Shown here in pieces: positions 1-10,954 of a stretch of DNA of 64,000 nt. The translations under genes and the position numbers were made by a program. The notes beneath the pieces were generated by a model. The model had not been told where the DNA came from and ran no database searches. It worked only from the letters and a program-made list of their open reading frames with translations. The stretch is from contig CAJZBQ010000018.1 in the NCBI GenBank assembly GCA_914767885.1, positions 496,001 to 560,000 of the forward strand, given 5' to 3'. Origin of the DNA: Blepharisma stoltei (lineage: Eukaryota > Ciliophora > Heterotrichea > Heterotrichida > Blepharismidae). The stretch's first letter is position 1, and the number at the start of each line of letters is the position of its first letter.

Positions 1-121
1 CAAAATATTTTTTTCATAAAAATTTTTATATTAAAAAATTTATTGCCGCTCACGAATGGTGGTTTTGACCAAAAATAGAGATTATTATAATAGTTTTGTT
101 CGTACACAGAGTGCGTGAGGT
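1..121 (+). mobile_element. Family A MITE-like element, right part
   Basis: Degenerate right end of the family A repeat described at 18776-19168: an internal GCTCACGAATGGTGG block and a terminal block ending near position 121. The left part lies outside the window. An open frame resumes directly after it. Confidence 0.55.
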
Positions 122-379
122 AGAAACAAAAAAAATCAGCAATTTCCGAAACAACAGGAAGGACAGCTAAGAGAAAGATATGCTGCCCCAAATAGTGAAA
201 ATTCAAGTATGATTAAAGTAAGCCATAGAGTTCATAATGATAAAAGAAGGGAACAAGGAACTGCTACAGAAAGAAGTGGACGAACTGCACAGAGTTTGTT
301 TGAAGTAGCAATAAACAAGCATAAAAAAATAGTTTCTCCTTCAATCAGAGCTAAGATGGCAATTTCTGTTGGGCAATAA
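122..379 (+). CDS. 3' end of an unrecognised gene
   Basis: Reading from the edge of the left-hand family A element there is an uninterrupted frame of about 85 codons ending in TAA at 377-379. The first in-frame ATG is at 209, but the frame is already open upstream, so this is probably the last exon of a gene cut by the element. The peptide is basic and rich in Gln, Arg and Lys, with no recognised domain. It could be a chance open frame; codon use resembles neighbouring genes. Confidence 0.35.
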   Translation, partial: RNKKNQQFPKQQEGQLRERYAAPNSENSSMIKVSHRVHNDKRREQGTATERSGRTAQSLFEVAINKHKKIVSPSIRAKMAISVGQ

Positions 380-425
380 AACTTTTTGATTATCAATAAT
401 ATATTTATAGGCAAATAAAGTTCTA

Positions 426-715
426 GCTCTTCTCTCCATAAGTGAGCAAACATTTTATACGAAAATTAAAAAATCTCAATTCGAAAATAATGGAACGTCA
501 AAAATTTAATTTTAATTTGTATGTTTTATGTTTTAAAATGTTTAAAATCAACATAATTGTCTAGAGATTTATTATAATAATTATCACTTACATACAAAAA
601 TATTTTTTTCACGAAAAATTTTTATATAAATCTTTGTTTCCTTACGGAGGATGGTTTTTTACCTAAGATTAGGGATGCCTCCAATGGCGATGTTGATAAC
701 GGAGGGGGGGAGTTA
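426..715 (+). mobile_element. Family A MITE-like element, degenerate copy
   Basis: Starts after TA at 424-425 with a CTCTTCTCTCCATAAGTGAGC-type end and finishes with CGGAGGGGGGGAGTTA at 715. The characteristic internal stretch (TCTAGAGATTTATTATAATAATTATCACTTA type) is present. About 290 bp, more diverged than the 18.8, 56.1 and 58.9 kb copies. Confidence 0.65.
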
Positions 716-837
716 ATTAATAAGCATAAAAAAATTTATTAAAAAATTTTTATCTGAATTTATTATAAGGAGTGTTTTTAAATTGAATTTATGGCTTGTG
801 ATGCGAAAATATAAAATGCCTTAAAGAAAGCCTGCTA
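716..837. other. Unique AT-rich spacer between two element copies
   Basis: About 120 bp of AT-rich sequence between two family A copies; no supported reading frame seen. Confidence 0.4.
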
Positions 838-1125
838 ATTCCCTGCCTCTCGGCGAGCGAACAAAAATTTTTTTTTAAAAAGTTATATAAAATTTTTATC
901 TTAAATTTTTTTTTCAATTTTCGCAAAAATTTAGAAGTAAAAATTAATTTAATTTGCAAAATTTATGTTTTAAAAAAAGTTTAACAGAATTAGCTAGTGA
1001 GTTCATTATATTAATTACCACTTATATATCAAAATGTTTTTTCAAAAATTTTTGTTCGCTTACGGGAGGTGGGTTTTAACTGAAAAATAGATATTTTTCC
1101 TGTGTTTTGTTCTCTCACGGAGGTA
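838..1125 (+). mobile_element. Family A MITE-like element, degenerate copy
   Basis: Begins after TA at 836-837 (CCTGCCTCTCGGCGAGCGAAC) and ends near TA 1124-1125 (CTCACGGAGGTAGA). The internal GCAAAATTTATGTTTTAAAA and ATTACCACTTATATATCAAAA stretches match other copies. Same orientation as the 56.1 kb copy. Confidence 0.65.
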
Positions 1126-1954
1126 GAGAAAAGATTAAATAGTTAAATATTATTTAAAGAATTAAAACACATTGATTAATTGTCTTCTTTAGATTCTAGC
1201 AGCTTTCAGCTAACTTTTTGTTCTTAATCCAAATATTTTTATACAGCTTAATAACTATATCTTGCTGATGAGGGAAAAAGTGTAAATATGAGCAAGTAGA
1301 AAGTATTGGTCCGAATATTGAGTGTGATATAATATGATTTTCTCCATTTTTTATAGCTTCACATATTAAAATTTTCACATGCCAAATACCATAAGCAACT
1401 TAGGTAGCAATATTATATAGGGACCTCAGAATTTTAAGCTAATCTTAGAATCAACTTCAAAATTGCTATATCATATAATTTCTCATGGCCATCTGCCTGC
1501 TATTAACTTTTTCTAGATTATGATTATATCATTCATATTAAACAAAATATAATAATCCGTAAATGCATTGGGAAAATTATTAAAAGGTGAGTTCCCATTT
1601 AACTAATTACAAAAATCATTCATTCTTTATTCTTTATTGAATCAAAGAAATGCGTTTTTTATGAGAATATCAAGTCAAATACCATTTTACTTACTCTATC
1701 ACAGTTAAAGAATATCTCATGAGTTTTCTTAACTTAATAGTGAATTAAATCTTATTGTAATAAAATTGATATATCATTAAACACTTTTTATGTCTAGCAA
1801 ACATGAAAAAAGAGAGTTTGAATTATTTAACTGATAGCCTAATTAATAAAAAATAAATAAATCTTATTTTACAATTAATATTCTTCTTTACATAATTCTC
1901 AAGTTTTATCAAAAACCTAAAATATTGTGAATTCAACTTCTTATTGTTGAAAAA
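1126..1954. other. AT-rich non-coding region
   Basis: About 830 bp without a credible gene on either strand. It contains the 5' flank of the CD36-like gene; no family A or B terminal motifs were found here. Confidence 0.5.
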
Positions 1955-4900
1955 ATGGGTAAAAAGCCTTGGGTAATCGGTGGCATTTTGAGTTGCTGCG
2001 GGATTATTATGATCCTTATAGGTGCAGTCATCCCTATCTTCGTCAAAAGTGCAATGCGAGAAGGAATCATAGCTGGGACTGTGCTTACCGACGAAAGTGA
2101 GTGAAAACTATGAGGCCAAATTCCAGGAAAAACCAAAGATATCATCATTCACGAATATCATTTCTACAACGTCGAAAACCCTGACGAAGTCCTATATCAA
2201 GGTGCAGTTCCTATTATTACTGATATGAATGGTTACACATATCAAGAATTCGATGATTTTATCATGAAGGAGCATACAGATTACAAAGGAACTGATAAGG
2301 CCTGGATTCATTATTTCCTCTATATGAGAGTCGACAACTCCCCTCATTGCGTATGGAGAAATAACACTCATCCTAGTGACAAAATAATGCAGATAAGCTT
2401 AGGATCTCTGGGTGCATGGTATGGAATGAAAACAACTCCTCCAGAGTCTTTAGCATTAGCTGCTATTTTTCAGCTGGTAGAAGGGCTTAATACAGCACTT
2501 GCCCTAGGAGCTTATACTCAAGGTGTTGCCTCATTGTTCCCTTCTTATAATGGTGCTCAGAATTATATATTCAAGCCAGCAGGAATCAGCCCTGAAGTCG
2601 GAAAACAGATATGGGAAGATAAATACTTTGGAATGGGAAATTGGGTTACTATGCAGACCTGGGTGATGGCTTTACAAGAAAACATGGTCGATGGTTATGT
2701 TATGTTATGTTAAGATAAATGTTTAAAGTCACTACTTCCAGTAGGGTGTTGGCACAAGCGAATTGGGTGGACTTCCACCTCTGGTACCTCTGAGCCCGGG
2801 CCGAAACCCCGGTTTCTCGGTAGTGGGTTGCCCTATTTGTGTCCGAAGACCCTTACTGGGCACCACCATTTCCAACTCAGTCCCTTCGCCCGTCTAAGGC
2901 CAACTGTACCTACCCTGGCCGGTGTCGCCACATTAAAGGGCCCTTTAAACCGGAGGGACCGCCGTCTTGCAAGTCTAGCCTGCCTCCCCTTTTACCAGGT
3001 CATCCCTGAATAAAAACTCAACAACTTCCGTCGTTCGGGCAAAGCCATCGAAAGCAGCCTGAGCAGGGAAATCACCCTGCTCCATTTCGGGCACCCACTG
3101 GCTAGGGCGCTGCTGGAAAAAGGATTCACGATTAGCTGCCCAAGGATCTGGCCACAAATCAGCGGGTCTGTGCGCTCGCCCATCGCCTCTGGGCTCCAGA
3201 TATTGCTGGGCTAAATCATTCCTCCTAAAAACCATGCCCGGATATACATGGGTTACCGTCACACGAGAGGACGGGTCGGACGTCATACGCCATTTTATGT
3301 ATATATGGTCGATGGTAATTTTGTGTTCCCACAAGTCATCAGTGGCTCTTTATATGTGCTATGGCAAAACTTCGGACTGTCCCAAAGCCAATTTACCTCA
3401 ATTTTCAGTGGACAATGGAAAAAAGTGTATGATATCGTGGTCATCGCATTTTATAATAACTATCTCTGTGAGTCCATAGTAGAAAATGGCTATGTATGTG
3501 ACCCTGCTTATCTTGGAGCTTTACAATGGACAAACTCATTGGTCACTATGGAGCCACCTCTAGGCGCTCCATCTCAAGGGCCTTCTATTGTATCCGCAAA
3601 CAGCTCCACTTTTGGTTTCCCAGAAATCAGCTATTTTATGAACTATACAGGCACTTATGATAAATACCCTGATGTCAGCTTTACAGTTGATGACTATTTC
3701 CAGCTGTTTTATTATGACAGAATTACTGGGTGGCCGAAATGGAGCAATTATACGCTGCTAGACGTCGGGCATATGAGCCTTTTCTTTGCAGAAGGAAGAG
3801 CTGGGAACTTTGAACAGATGAGAAAAGATTTTAATCTGAAGTCAGTAGACCATGCCAGAGTTTTGTGGGACTATATCAATGAAATTGTATCTTTAACAGC
3901 TTTACAAGGAAGAACTGATCAGTCTATTTATAATGTGGAAAATCGAGGAATAGCGTCAGAAGCTTCATTAGGTACTGTTGGAAGCCAGGCGATCTATCAG
4001 CTTTGGACATCTTTAGGTGAACTATCTTTATTAATTAATAAAAATACTTTTCTTTTTTTTTATTAAAAATAATAGGAATTTAGTATAGAAGGATTAATTC
4101 CGCTTAATATTACATGTGCTTATGACTATATTAGACTGACTTTTGAATTGAATCTCACTTGTGAAATAATTGTAGGAGATGCTCTTCCAGGACAAGAAAA
4201 TATTTGCAATATCCCAATGCTTCAGTGGGGTAATTATACAGCAACTATGGCATTATGGATCTTGCCATACTGGAACGGAATTAGTTCAGAGTATGGAATG
4301 CTGTTCCAACAAATCACTGGTCTTTCTGATGAAGATATGGAAGCACTATACTCTCCAGAAAGCCCACTTGTTACAAACCTCACTTCTTTAGATTTTGAAT
4401 TAAAAGACCATTATAACTGCACAAATTCAGGATTAAGGTGCTTTGGGTGGGATTTGGCTGCTAAGCAATGGGGAAGAGGCTATGTCACTGAAAACCTCCC
4501 TTCATGTTTCAAAATTTTAGAACTGTATAACACCTCATCAATTTATTACCTTTTCAAAGATGTCCAACAAGTCCTAGTCACATACCCAGAATACTATGCT
4601 TATGTTTTGAAATGGAATTTAACCTCAGAAGGTCTTACAGACGAACAAATCGACAATGCTCTTACTTTTGACAAACTTCTAGGAGCTTCGACTTTACAAA
4701 ATTTCTTTATTATGGATTTTGAACAAAATTATACAGGAATGAAAGAAGTTTATATGATGGATAATCCTCTGGATTTATTGAACTGGGTCAGATACTGCAT
4801 TGATAAATTCGCTTTTGGAGGGATGTTTAGAGCTAAAACAGTGGAAACTATATTATGGACTGACTATGATCCATTTTTAGCACAAATTAAAGCTACAAAT

Positions 4901-7355
4901 CCATTACTGGGAGGACAGCCTAATGTAAACCCAGCTCAAATTCAGCTTGGACAGAATGTAACAAGAGAGCAGTTTGAGTATATCCCATTGAAATATAGAC
5001 ATGCATTAAATACAGGAGCTAGAGATCTTGATGAAGTAAGATGGTATAGACTTTATACACTTAAAAAATGTCATGGCTAGTCAACCTGCCTTCTTAGTAC
5101 ATTTAGCAAGATAGGAGTCTGGGGACCTTGTAAAATGGAGAGGGGCATGTGGTGAGAGTGTCTGGCTGGGGTTTACTTGGCCTGGCGGAGAGCGCAATGT
5201 TGAGCAGACTGACCGCAGGCTCACATTCAGGGCAAAGTTTTACCTCGAGGAAGAATGGACTTGGAAGTTTTGAAAGGGATGGTCCAAAAAGCTAGAGGGT
5301 GTTCGCTTAGCCAATCGGACATTTTTCCAATGCGATACTAGGAGCTGCGTCCTAGGCTACAAATTTCATTTGAGGCGATAGCCTGACTAGAAAATTGACT
5401 TTGAATTTTCTAAAAAAAGGCAACTCCATTGAATTATGGCACGGTGATCCAGTATCTTTACCTCCAGCTGCTAGTACAAGTACCATCTGGAGAGTGCAAC
5501 ACATGCCTTTAGGCCATGCAATCTGACCTGAAAGCAAGAGAGTTAGCTAATCAAGCCGCTTTTCAAGCTGACATGGCTGGCTGGGAGCTACTTGATAATA
5601 ATCAAAATTAAGTTAAGGTATAGACTTTATAATGGAGCACCATTTATTAATATTCTGCAGGAGCAGTACTTTGGAGAAAGCCCTTGGGGATCGCTAATTG
5701 AATGGGTTAACTTTAACCCATGGGCTGAGTATGTGCAAGTTAGTGGAGGAGATACATGGAATTTCCAGCCATTTTTATATATCATTATTATGAATATTGA
5801 AAATAGCAATTAATAATTTTTTTAAAATTTATCTATGAAAAAGTGAATATACTCACTTAAATAAATTTTGTTTTTTAATATAAAATGTCAATATTTTATA
5901 AGTTCTGAAATAAATTCCAAGCTGAGAAGATTTATTGCCTTAAAACCAATTTAACGCAGCATAGATAAAGACTCAGACATCATTTTCTTCTTAGACCAAG
6001 CTTCTTTAGTTTTCAACGGCAAATACATTGACGAAACTGAATACAGAGGCTTTACATGCCTCAGGTTCGCTCTTGACAACTCTGCCTTACAAAACGCCAC
6101 TCAGAACCCTGCACAAGCAGTTTTCTACCAATTTGCCCCATCTGGCCTGGTAAACCAAACCAGTGTTATGGGAGCTCCCCTATTCGGAAGCAAGCCTTAT
6201 TTCTTAGACTGTGATCCAATGCTTCAAAATTTAGTAGTCTATACAAGGCCAGAATTAAACGTCCCATCTGAGTACGAGTCTTATCTAAATTAAGATTAAG
6301 ATTAAGATTAAGATTACGCTGGGTATTTAAGGTCCCTACTACGTCTGAGGTCGCATGCCACGGTTTCCCGTGTGGTGGCAGAGCGTTCACCAAGCCCGGG
6401 CCGAAACCCCCGGTTTCTCGGTAGAGGTATTGTCAAGGGCCGTCTCATACCGGCTTTGCTGACCACCTCCATTTCCAACTTGGATCGTCGCCTAAGTTTA
6501 CGCCAACTCCGCTTCGTCGTCCGCCAGATCTGCCCATTGAAGGGCACCTTTTTAAACTGGGAGAGACCCCGTTTTGTCGTCTAACTCGCCTCCCCTCTTT
6601 TCCGGTCATCCCGAGAAAGAACTCAACAGCTTTCGCCATTCGGGGCGAGCCACAAAAGCAGCTTAGGCAGGTAAGTCGCCCTGCCTCATTTCGGGCACTC
6701 ACTGGGCTTAGCGCTGCTGGCAAAAAGAAGTCACGAGTGGCTGCCCATGGGTCTGGTGGCAAAAACAGCGGTTCTCGCGCTTAGGCCTCTCGCTTCAAGG
6801 TCCCAGACGTTGTTGGGCTAACTCTTGGCTCCAAAAACCATGCCCGGATATACATGGGTTACCACCACTGAGAGGGTGGGTCGGTCGCCATACGCCATTT
6901 TATGTATATACGAGTCTTATCTAAATTTAGAGCCTAACACTGGAGCTTGCTTTTATATTACAGAGCAGCTTCAATATAACGCTGAACTTAAGCCTGATGC
7001 CTTATACCCAAATCTAGGTAAGCTAAGCCTAGAAAAATATGGATATAAAACCTATATGCCTATGTTCTTTATGATGAAAACTGAAGAGTATGATCAACAT
7101 ATCGTTGATAAATACTGGGGAGATATAAAGATGGCACTGCTTATTATTCAGTTATGTGAAATTATTGGATATACAACTGGAGCACTCTTATTTGCAGCTT
7201 TAGGACTTTATGTGTTGAAATTGAAAATCAATGCGAGAAGGAGAGAAAAAGGATGGACACCTGATAATGGAGAAATGAATGGAAAGCTGATTGAAAGCAA
7301 TGGAAAAACAGAACATAAAGATCCTTGGATGAATGGCAAGCTGATTGAAGAATAA
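1955..7355 (+). CDS. CD36/LIMP-2-like membrane protein, split by 2 IESs and 3 SINE-like insertions
   Basis: Inferred exons 1955-2695, 3317-4015, 4088-5057, 5632-5777, 5964-6291 and 6928-7355 join to 1,104 in-frame codons. The start ATG at 1955 gives a short cytosolic tail and a hydrophobic segment (about residues 7-32). The N-terminal ectodomain has the CD36-type motif HEYHFYNVENPDEVLYQG. The C-terminal part has LFGSKPYFLDCDP and LEPNTGACFYITEQLQYN, which match the CD36 core, followed by a second membrane helix (about 7130-7220) and a short Lys/Glu-rich tail. CD36 proteins are lipid or lipoprotein receptors or lysosomal membrane proteins with a large lumenal domain. This one is about twice the usual ~500 residues, so the ectodomain is enlarged. 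Two in-frame TGA codons read as Trp (ESEWKLWGQ). Function in this ciliate is not shown. Confidence 0.8.
2696..3304 (-). mobile_element. SINE-like retroelement S1 in CD36-like exon
   Basis: A GC-rich 609-bp insertion flanked by a perfect 12-bp direct repeat ATGGTCGATGGT (2684-2695 and 3305-3316). A short (TTATG)n run lies at the left, interpreted as the tail of an element inserted in minus orientation. The right end carries the conserved 5' signature (reverse complement AAAATGGCGTATG). Homologous along its length to 6292-6908. Removing element plus one repeat joins MVDG to NFVFPQ in frame. Confidence 0.75.
4016..4087. other. IES in CD36-like gene (72 bp)
   Basis: TA at 4014-4015 and 4086-4087. 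Excision to one TA joins WTSL to EGLIPLN and removes in-frame stops. AT-rich. Confidence 0.75.
5058..5616 (+). mobile_element. SINE-like retroelement S5 in CD36-like exon
   Basis: A 559-bp insertion flanked by the 15-bp direct repeat GGTATAGACTTTATA (5043-5057, 5617-5631). The left end has AAAAAATGTCATGGC; the right end has a short AATCAAAATTAA tail, so orientation is plus. Its middle (GTCCTAGGCTACA, GCGATAGCCTGACTAGAAAAT) is homologous to the RRN3 insertion at 40227-40770. Removal restores WYRLYNGAPF. Confidence 0.75.
5778..5963. other. IES in CD36-like gene (186 bp)
   Basis: TA boundaries at 5776-5777 and 5962-5963. Removal joins NFQPFL to DKDSDIIFFLDQ in frame. Internal sequence is AT-rich with stops in all frames. 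Confidence 0.65.
6292..6908 (-). mobile_element. SINE-like retroelement S2 in CD36-like exon
   Basis: A 617-bp insertion with a perfect 19-bp target duplication (6273-6291 and 6909-6927; begins TACGAGTCTTATC). The left end is a microsatellite tail (AAGATT)n, hence minus orientation. Shares GCCCGGGCCGAAACCCC, TTTCGGGCACTCACTGG and CCCGGATATACATGGGTTACC with element S1. Excision at the repeat restores SYLNLEPNTG. Confidence 0.8.
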
Positions 7356-7476
7356 GATTTATATCATTAATGGGTTTTAAACAATTATTATTTGTTAAAA
7401 ATTAGCTGGTTGATATTAGGTTTTTCTAAAAAATAAATGCATAAGTATTCTCTTTTTAATTAGAAAATGTTAAAAA

Positions 7477-8413
7477 ATGCTTCTTAGAAGAATATGGAGG
7501 AGAATAAGCACAGACGACCCCTATTCAAAAATTAAGCCTAAAGAAGCTGGCCGAGAATTCTACTTAAACCCTAAAAAGTTTTACAGGTACACTCCTAAAG
7601 AAGAAATTATTTTTGACAATGGTAAAGCCTTAGTGTACCAAAACAAATCTCATACCTTGAAAATCTTTTATCTTCCCAAACTAGTCTTTATCTTTTTATT
7701 TGGTTCGAGCTTTTGATCCCTTAACAAATTTCTAAATGCTATAGCTTGGTCATCCTTATGGATCGCTCAAGCTTCTAACTCCACATGCCAAGTGGAGAGC
7801 TTGCTTATTCAACTCCATTTGGCAAGTCAACTCTAAATCTGCGATATCTTGTAGATTTGCCAAATTGAGAGGCAGCTCGTCAACTGGATTGAATAAGAAA
7901 AATTTTCAGTTAATAAGTGGAGCTGAAAGCTTGAGAAATCCATAAGGATGCTCAAGCCATACTCCTATATTCGCCCTACTTACGATGCCAATAATTTTAG
8001 CTGGCCTACATGCAGCTATCGGCACAAAAGTCCTTACACATATGTATTTACACCTAGACGGAAAACATATCGACTTACGATATCGACTTTTCCCTTTTAT
8101 TTCCTGAACAAAAACATACAAAATCACTGATTTTGCAGGCCAAAAATCAAATTACTTACATATTGTGTATACCCTAAATCCTGTCCCTAAAAATTTGCTT
8201 GGCTTTATGGAGTGTAATCAATCAGAACTTTTCCCTTTATATTGGCAAGAAAATGATTGGAAATTTTTTATTCTTGCAAGGAAGCCTTCAGTTATAAATG
8301 AAGACCTATTCCCAAATATAACAAATGGAGTCGAAATAGACACAAGCAAATTTAGAGGAAGAGTCAATTTTTTTAGAGAAAGATATGTAGAGATAAATCC
8401 TGAAGATAATTAA
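7477..8413 (+). CDS. Two-helix membrane protein, TMEM186-like
   Basis: Exons 7477-7743 and 7970-8413 (237 codons) after removing one IES. The N-terminus is basic (MLLRRIWRR), compatible with a mitochondrial presequence. Two hydrophobic helices span about residues 68-105 (LPKLVFIFLFGSSFW and IFALLTMPIILAGLHAAIG), and the second lies across the IES junction. The following HMYLHLDGKHIDLRYRLF strand resembles the conserved region of TMEM186, a mitochondrial complex I assembly protein of similar length. That match is by eye only; TMEM223-type proteins are an alternative. TGA codes Trp at two positions. Confidence 0.5.
7744..7969. mobile_element. IES with terminal inverted repeats (226 bp)
   Basis: TA at 7742-7743 and 7968-7969. 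The ends are imperfect inverted repeats of about 45 bp (GCTTGGTCATCCTTATGGAT against ATCCATAAGGATGCTCAAGC). Removal joins LNAI to FALLTMP within a membrane helix. Confidence 0.75.
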
Positions 8414-8468
8414 TAGCATTTCTTATAGGAAAATAAGAAATTATAATATCTTTTATATTAATAGAACC

Positions 8469-9596
8469 ATGAATTCTTTACAATGCATTGATTACTCTTT
8501 TCTAAGAGCTCCTTATGAAGAGCTAAACAGCAAGTTCCACACCACTAAAAGAATGCTGGAAAAAGAAATTTCATTTGCCGCTTCCCATTTGAAGCTTATG
8601 AAAAAATATTCAGAAAATCTTGATAGGCAGCAAGCCAAAGCTACAATCCAAGGCTTAATTAATAGACTTAGACTCCTAAGGTCTTCACTTGAAACCTGCT
8701 ATGAAGAAGAAGACAATTTAATTGAAATAATTGACGCAAGAACCAAACACCTGAGCACCAAAGAAAATAACGCAATTTCTAGGTTTTACAGGCTTGTAGA
8801 AGAACATTATGCCCGACAAGGCGATTTAGACTTTGTCACTAAGCTCAGTGAGAAAACCCACACCAGCCAATTTGTTGATATAGAAATATTTCAAAAAGGA
8901 AAAAAAATAATCGCAGACCTCCAAGCTTGTGACGTGAATTCTGCTTTAGACTGATGTGATGCCCACAAGTCAAAGCTGAGAAAGCTAAAATCGTCTTTAG
9001 AATTTGAGCTGAAGCTTCAAAAGTTCGTAGAAATGATAAGAGATAGAAATATGATGGGGGCAATTAATTATGCAAGAAGCCATTTTGGACAATATCCAGA
9101 CAATCAGAGCAGAATTCAGCATGCCATGATGCTGCTGGCTGTGGTGCATAGAAAAGATGATTTTTCTGAATATTGTAAACTTCTAGATGACAGTCGATGG
9201 AAAGAATTAATTGCACTTTTTTGGAAAGAAATGCTAAAAGTCTATAATATGACTACAGAGTCGCCTTTTGCGATTGCATTGAGAGCTGGGCTGGCTGCTT
9301 TAAAAACTCCTCTTTGTGCCAAGATTGAGTGCAGATCTGAGGAATGTCCTATGTGCCAGCCGAATTTTCAAGCGCTGGTTTCTGATATCCCACATGCTCA
9401 TCATTCACATTCGTCGTTGTTGTGTAGACTTATGGGGACTGTAATGAGTGAAAATAATCTGCCAGTGGTGCTTCCCAATGGGCAGGCGTTTAGTGAACAA
9501 GGGATAAAAAAGATAATAAAAGATGGAAAAGTTATTTGTCCAATATCTGGGAAACAGTTCAGTGGGCAGCAGATATCGAAAATATATGTTGTTTAA
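8469..9596 (+). CDS. MAEA: MAEA/Fyv10 (Gid9) homologue, CTLH E3 ligase subunit
   Basis: A continuous 375-residue frame when TGA at 8952-8954 is read as Trp (SALDWCDAHK). The N-terminal third is helical and Lys-rich. The middle has the CTLH/CRA arrangement (DWCDAHKSKLRKLKSSLEF, then AINYARSHFG and LLAVVHRK). The C-terminus has a degenerate RING (VICPISGKQFSGQQISKIYV) like MAEA and Gid9. In yeast and animals this protein pairs with RMND5/Gid2 as the catalytic core of the CTLH/GID ubiquitin ligase. The gene has no IES or intron and starts 55 bp after the previous stop codon. Length and domain order are typical. Confidence 0.85.
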
Positions 9597-9711
9597 GATA
9601 AATTTATTATTAGAATTATATATAAAAATAGTTTAAATGTGTTATAAATAATTATAGCCTAGGATTGTGTAAGATAAAGTGAAAATCAAGCTATTTAAAT
9701 ATAACTAGTCA

Positions 9712-10944
9712 TTATAAAGTATGTATTTTTTCAACACTCACCAGCTTACACATGCTTAGCCCCAGCACAATTACCAACCCTACGAGCCCTGAAAAAATCC
9801 ACACAAATCTATACTCATTCTGTATTTTCTGGTTAACCAATTTTGTTTTTTCATGCGATCTATTAGCAGCTTCTTCCAGCTGTTTTCCAGTCCCTAATGT
9901 ATTGCTTGCTTGTTCATCCACAGTATTCTGTATCGGTTTCAAAATCCCTTGTCCTGACACATAATCCTGCAAGCTTTTCACCTTATCCAAAATCCCTGCA
10001 GCCTTTGCCCCTACTTTCGTTATATATTCATTGCTATCTATTGCAAAAGTATCATCTACATGCAAAACCATAATAGCGTCCCTCACTTTTTCAATCCTTT
10101 GCTTCAGATTTTTCGCCATCAGCTTCATATCTCCAATTTTATTTTGTATATCAATCAATTCTTGGCTTTCAGAAATATTTTGTATCCTTTGTGTAAGCTC
10201 AATAGTTTCATTTTTCACCACAGAAAGCTCAGTTTTGAAGTTTTCCTGCATCATTTTTAAAGCTTCGAATTGATTTCCTTCTTGTATTGGGATTTCTGAC
10301 CTGATGCTTGAAATATCAAATACAGCGAATGAGTTTTCTCCTGTGTTTGCGCTGATTCCTATATAGGGTTTTGACATTAAAGAAGTGGCGAAGTCTATGC
10401 ATTTGGTTTTGGGTTTGCCTTTTTGCCAGGTATAGACTGTAAGTTTGTTAGGGATACTTTCTATTTCCATATGGAATTCACCTTTCATTTGAGTTGTGCA
10501 GGAAGGAAGATTACTGACAAAAGTGAGGTTTAGAGGGGGATTTTCGTTGTATTGGTAACCCATTATTTCTTGCTTGCCTGGATTTATGACGACGGCGATG
10601 CCTTTGAAATCTTCGGTGACTCCATAAATGATTCCAGTTGCAAAAAGCTCAGGGTTGTGTTGGGAAAACCAGAATGTAGCGCCAATATCTTCTACTATGC
10701 TGGCGCCAGAGATGAACATTTCTATTTCAATCACAACTAGACTGTCTTCTAATGTAGTTTTTGAGATAAGTGCTCCGACTTTATGCTGCAGCGGAGGTGC
10801 TAATCTTACATATTTCTTCAATGGGACCGCAGATCCAATCGAGTCAAACTTATGTGCATGCTCCGGAATAAGTGGACTTTTAAAGCTATGCGAATCCAGC
10901 TCTGCATCTGCAAAGAAGAATAGCAAAAAAAACCTTAAAATCAT
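9712..10944 (-). CDS. L-type lectin cargo receptor (ERGIC-53/VIP36-like)
   Basis: A single 410-residue frame on the minus strand. It begins with a signal peptide (MILRFFLLFFFADA). Residues about 20-220 look like the L-type lectin sandwich (HKFDSIGSAVPLKKYVRLAP, IEIEMFISG, GATFWFS, GIAVVINP, YIGISANTGENSFAVFDI). A coiled coil follows (about 230-290), then a C-terminal membrane helix (VWIFSGLVGLVIVLGLSMC) and a short tail. This is the layout of ER-Golgi lectins that carry glycoproteins out of the ER. The tail VEKIHTL lacks a clear KKxx or FF signal. The gene is uninterrupted. Confidence 0.8.
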   Translation of the reverse strand: MILRFFLLFFFADAELDSHSFKSPLIPEHAHKFDSIGSAVPLKKYVRLAPPLQHKVGALISKTTLEDSLVVIEIEMFISGASIVEDIGATFWFSQHNPELFATGIIYGVTEDFKGIAVVINPGKQEIMGYQYNENPPLNLTFVSNLPSCTTQMKGEFHMEIESIPNKLTVYTWQKGKPKTKCIDFATSLMSKPYIGISANTGENSFAVFDISSIRSEIPIQEGNQFEALKMMQENFKTELSVVKNETIELTQRIQNISESQELIDIQNKIGDMKLMAKNLKQRIEKVRDAIMVLHVDDTFAIDSNEYITKVGAKAAGILDKVKSLQDYVSGQGILKPIQNTVDEQASNTLGTGKQLEEAANRSHEKTKLVNQKIQNEYRFVWIFSGLVGLVIVLGLSMCKLVSVEKIHTL

Positions 10945-10954
10945 TATAAAAATA

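Noticed and set aside
2828-3334. Several open frames on both strands in the GC-rich block
   Set aside because: They lie in SINE-like element S1, are not conserved in frame with its homologue S2, and exist because GC-rich sequence has few stops.
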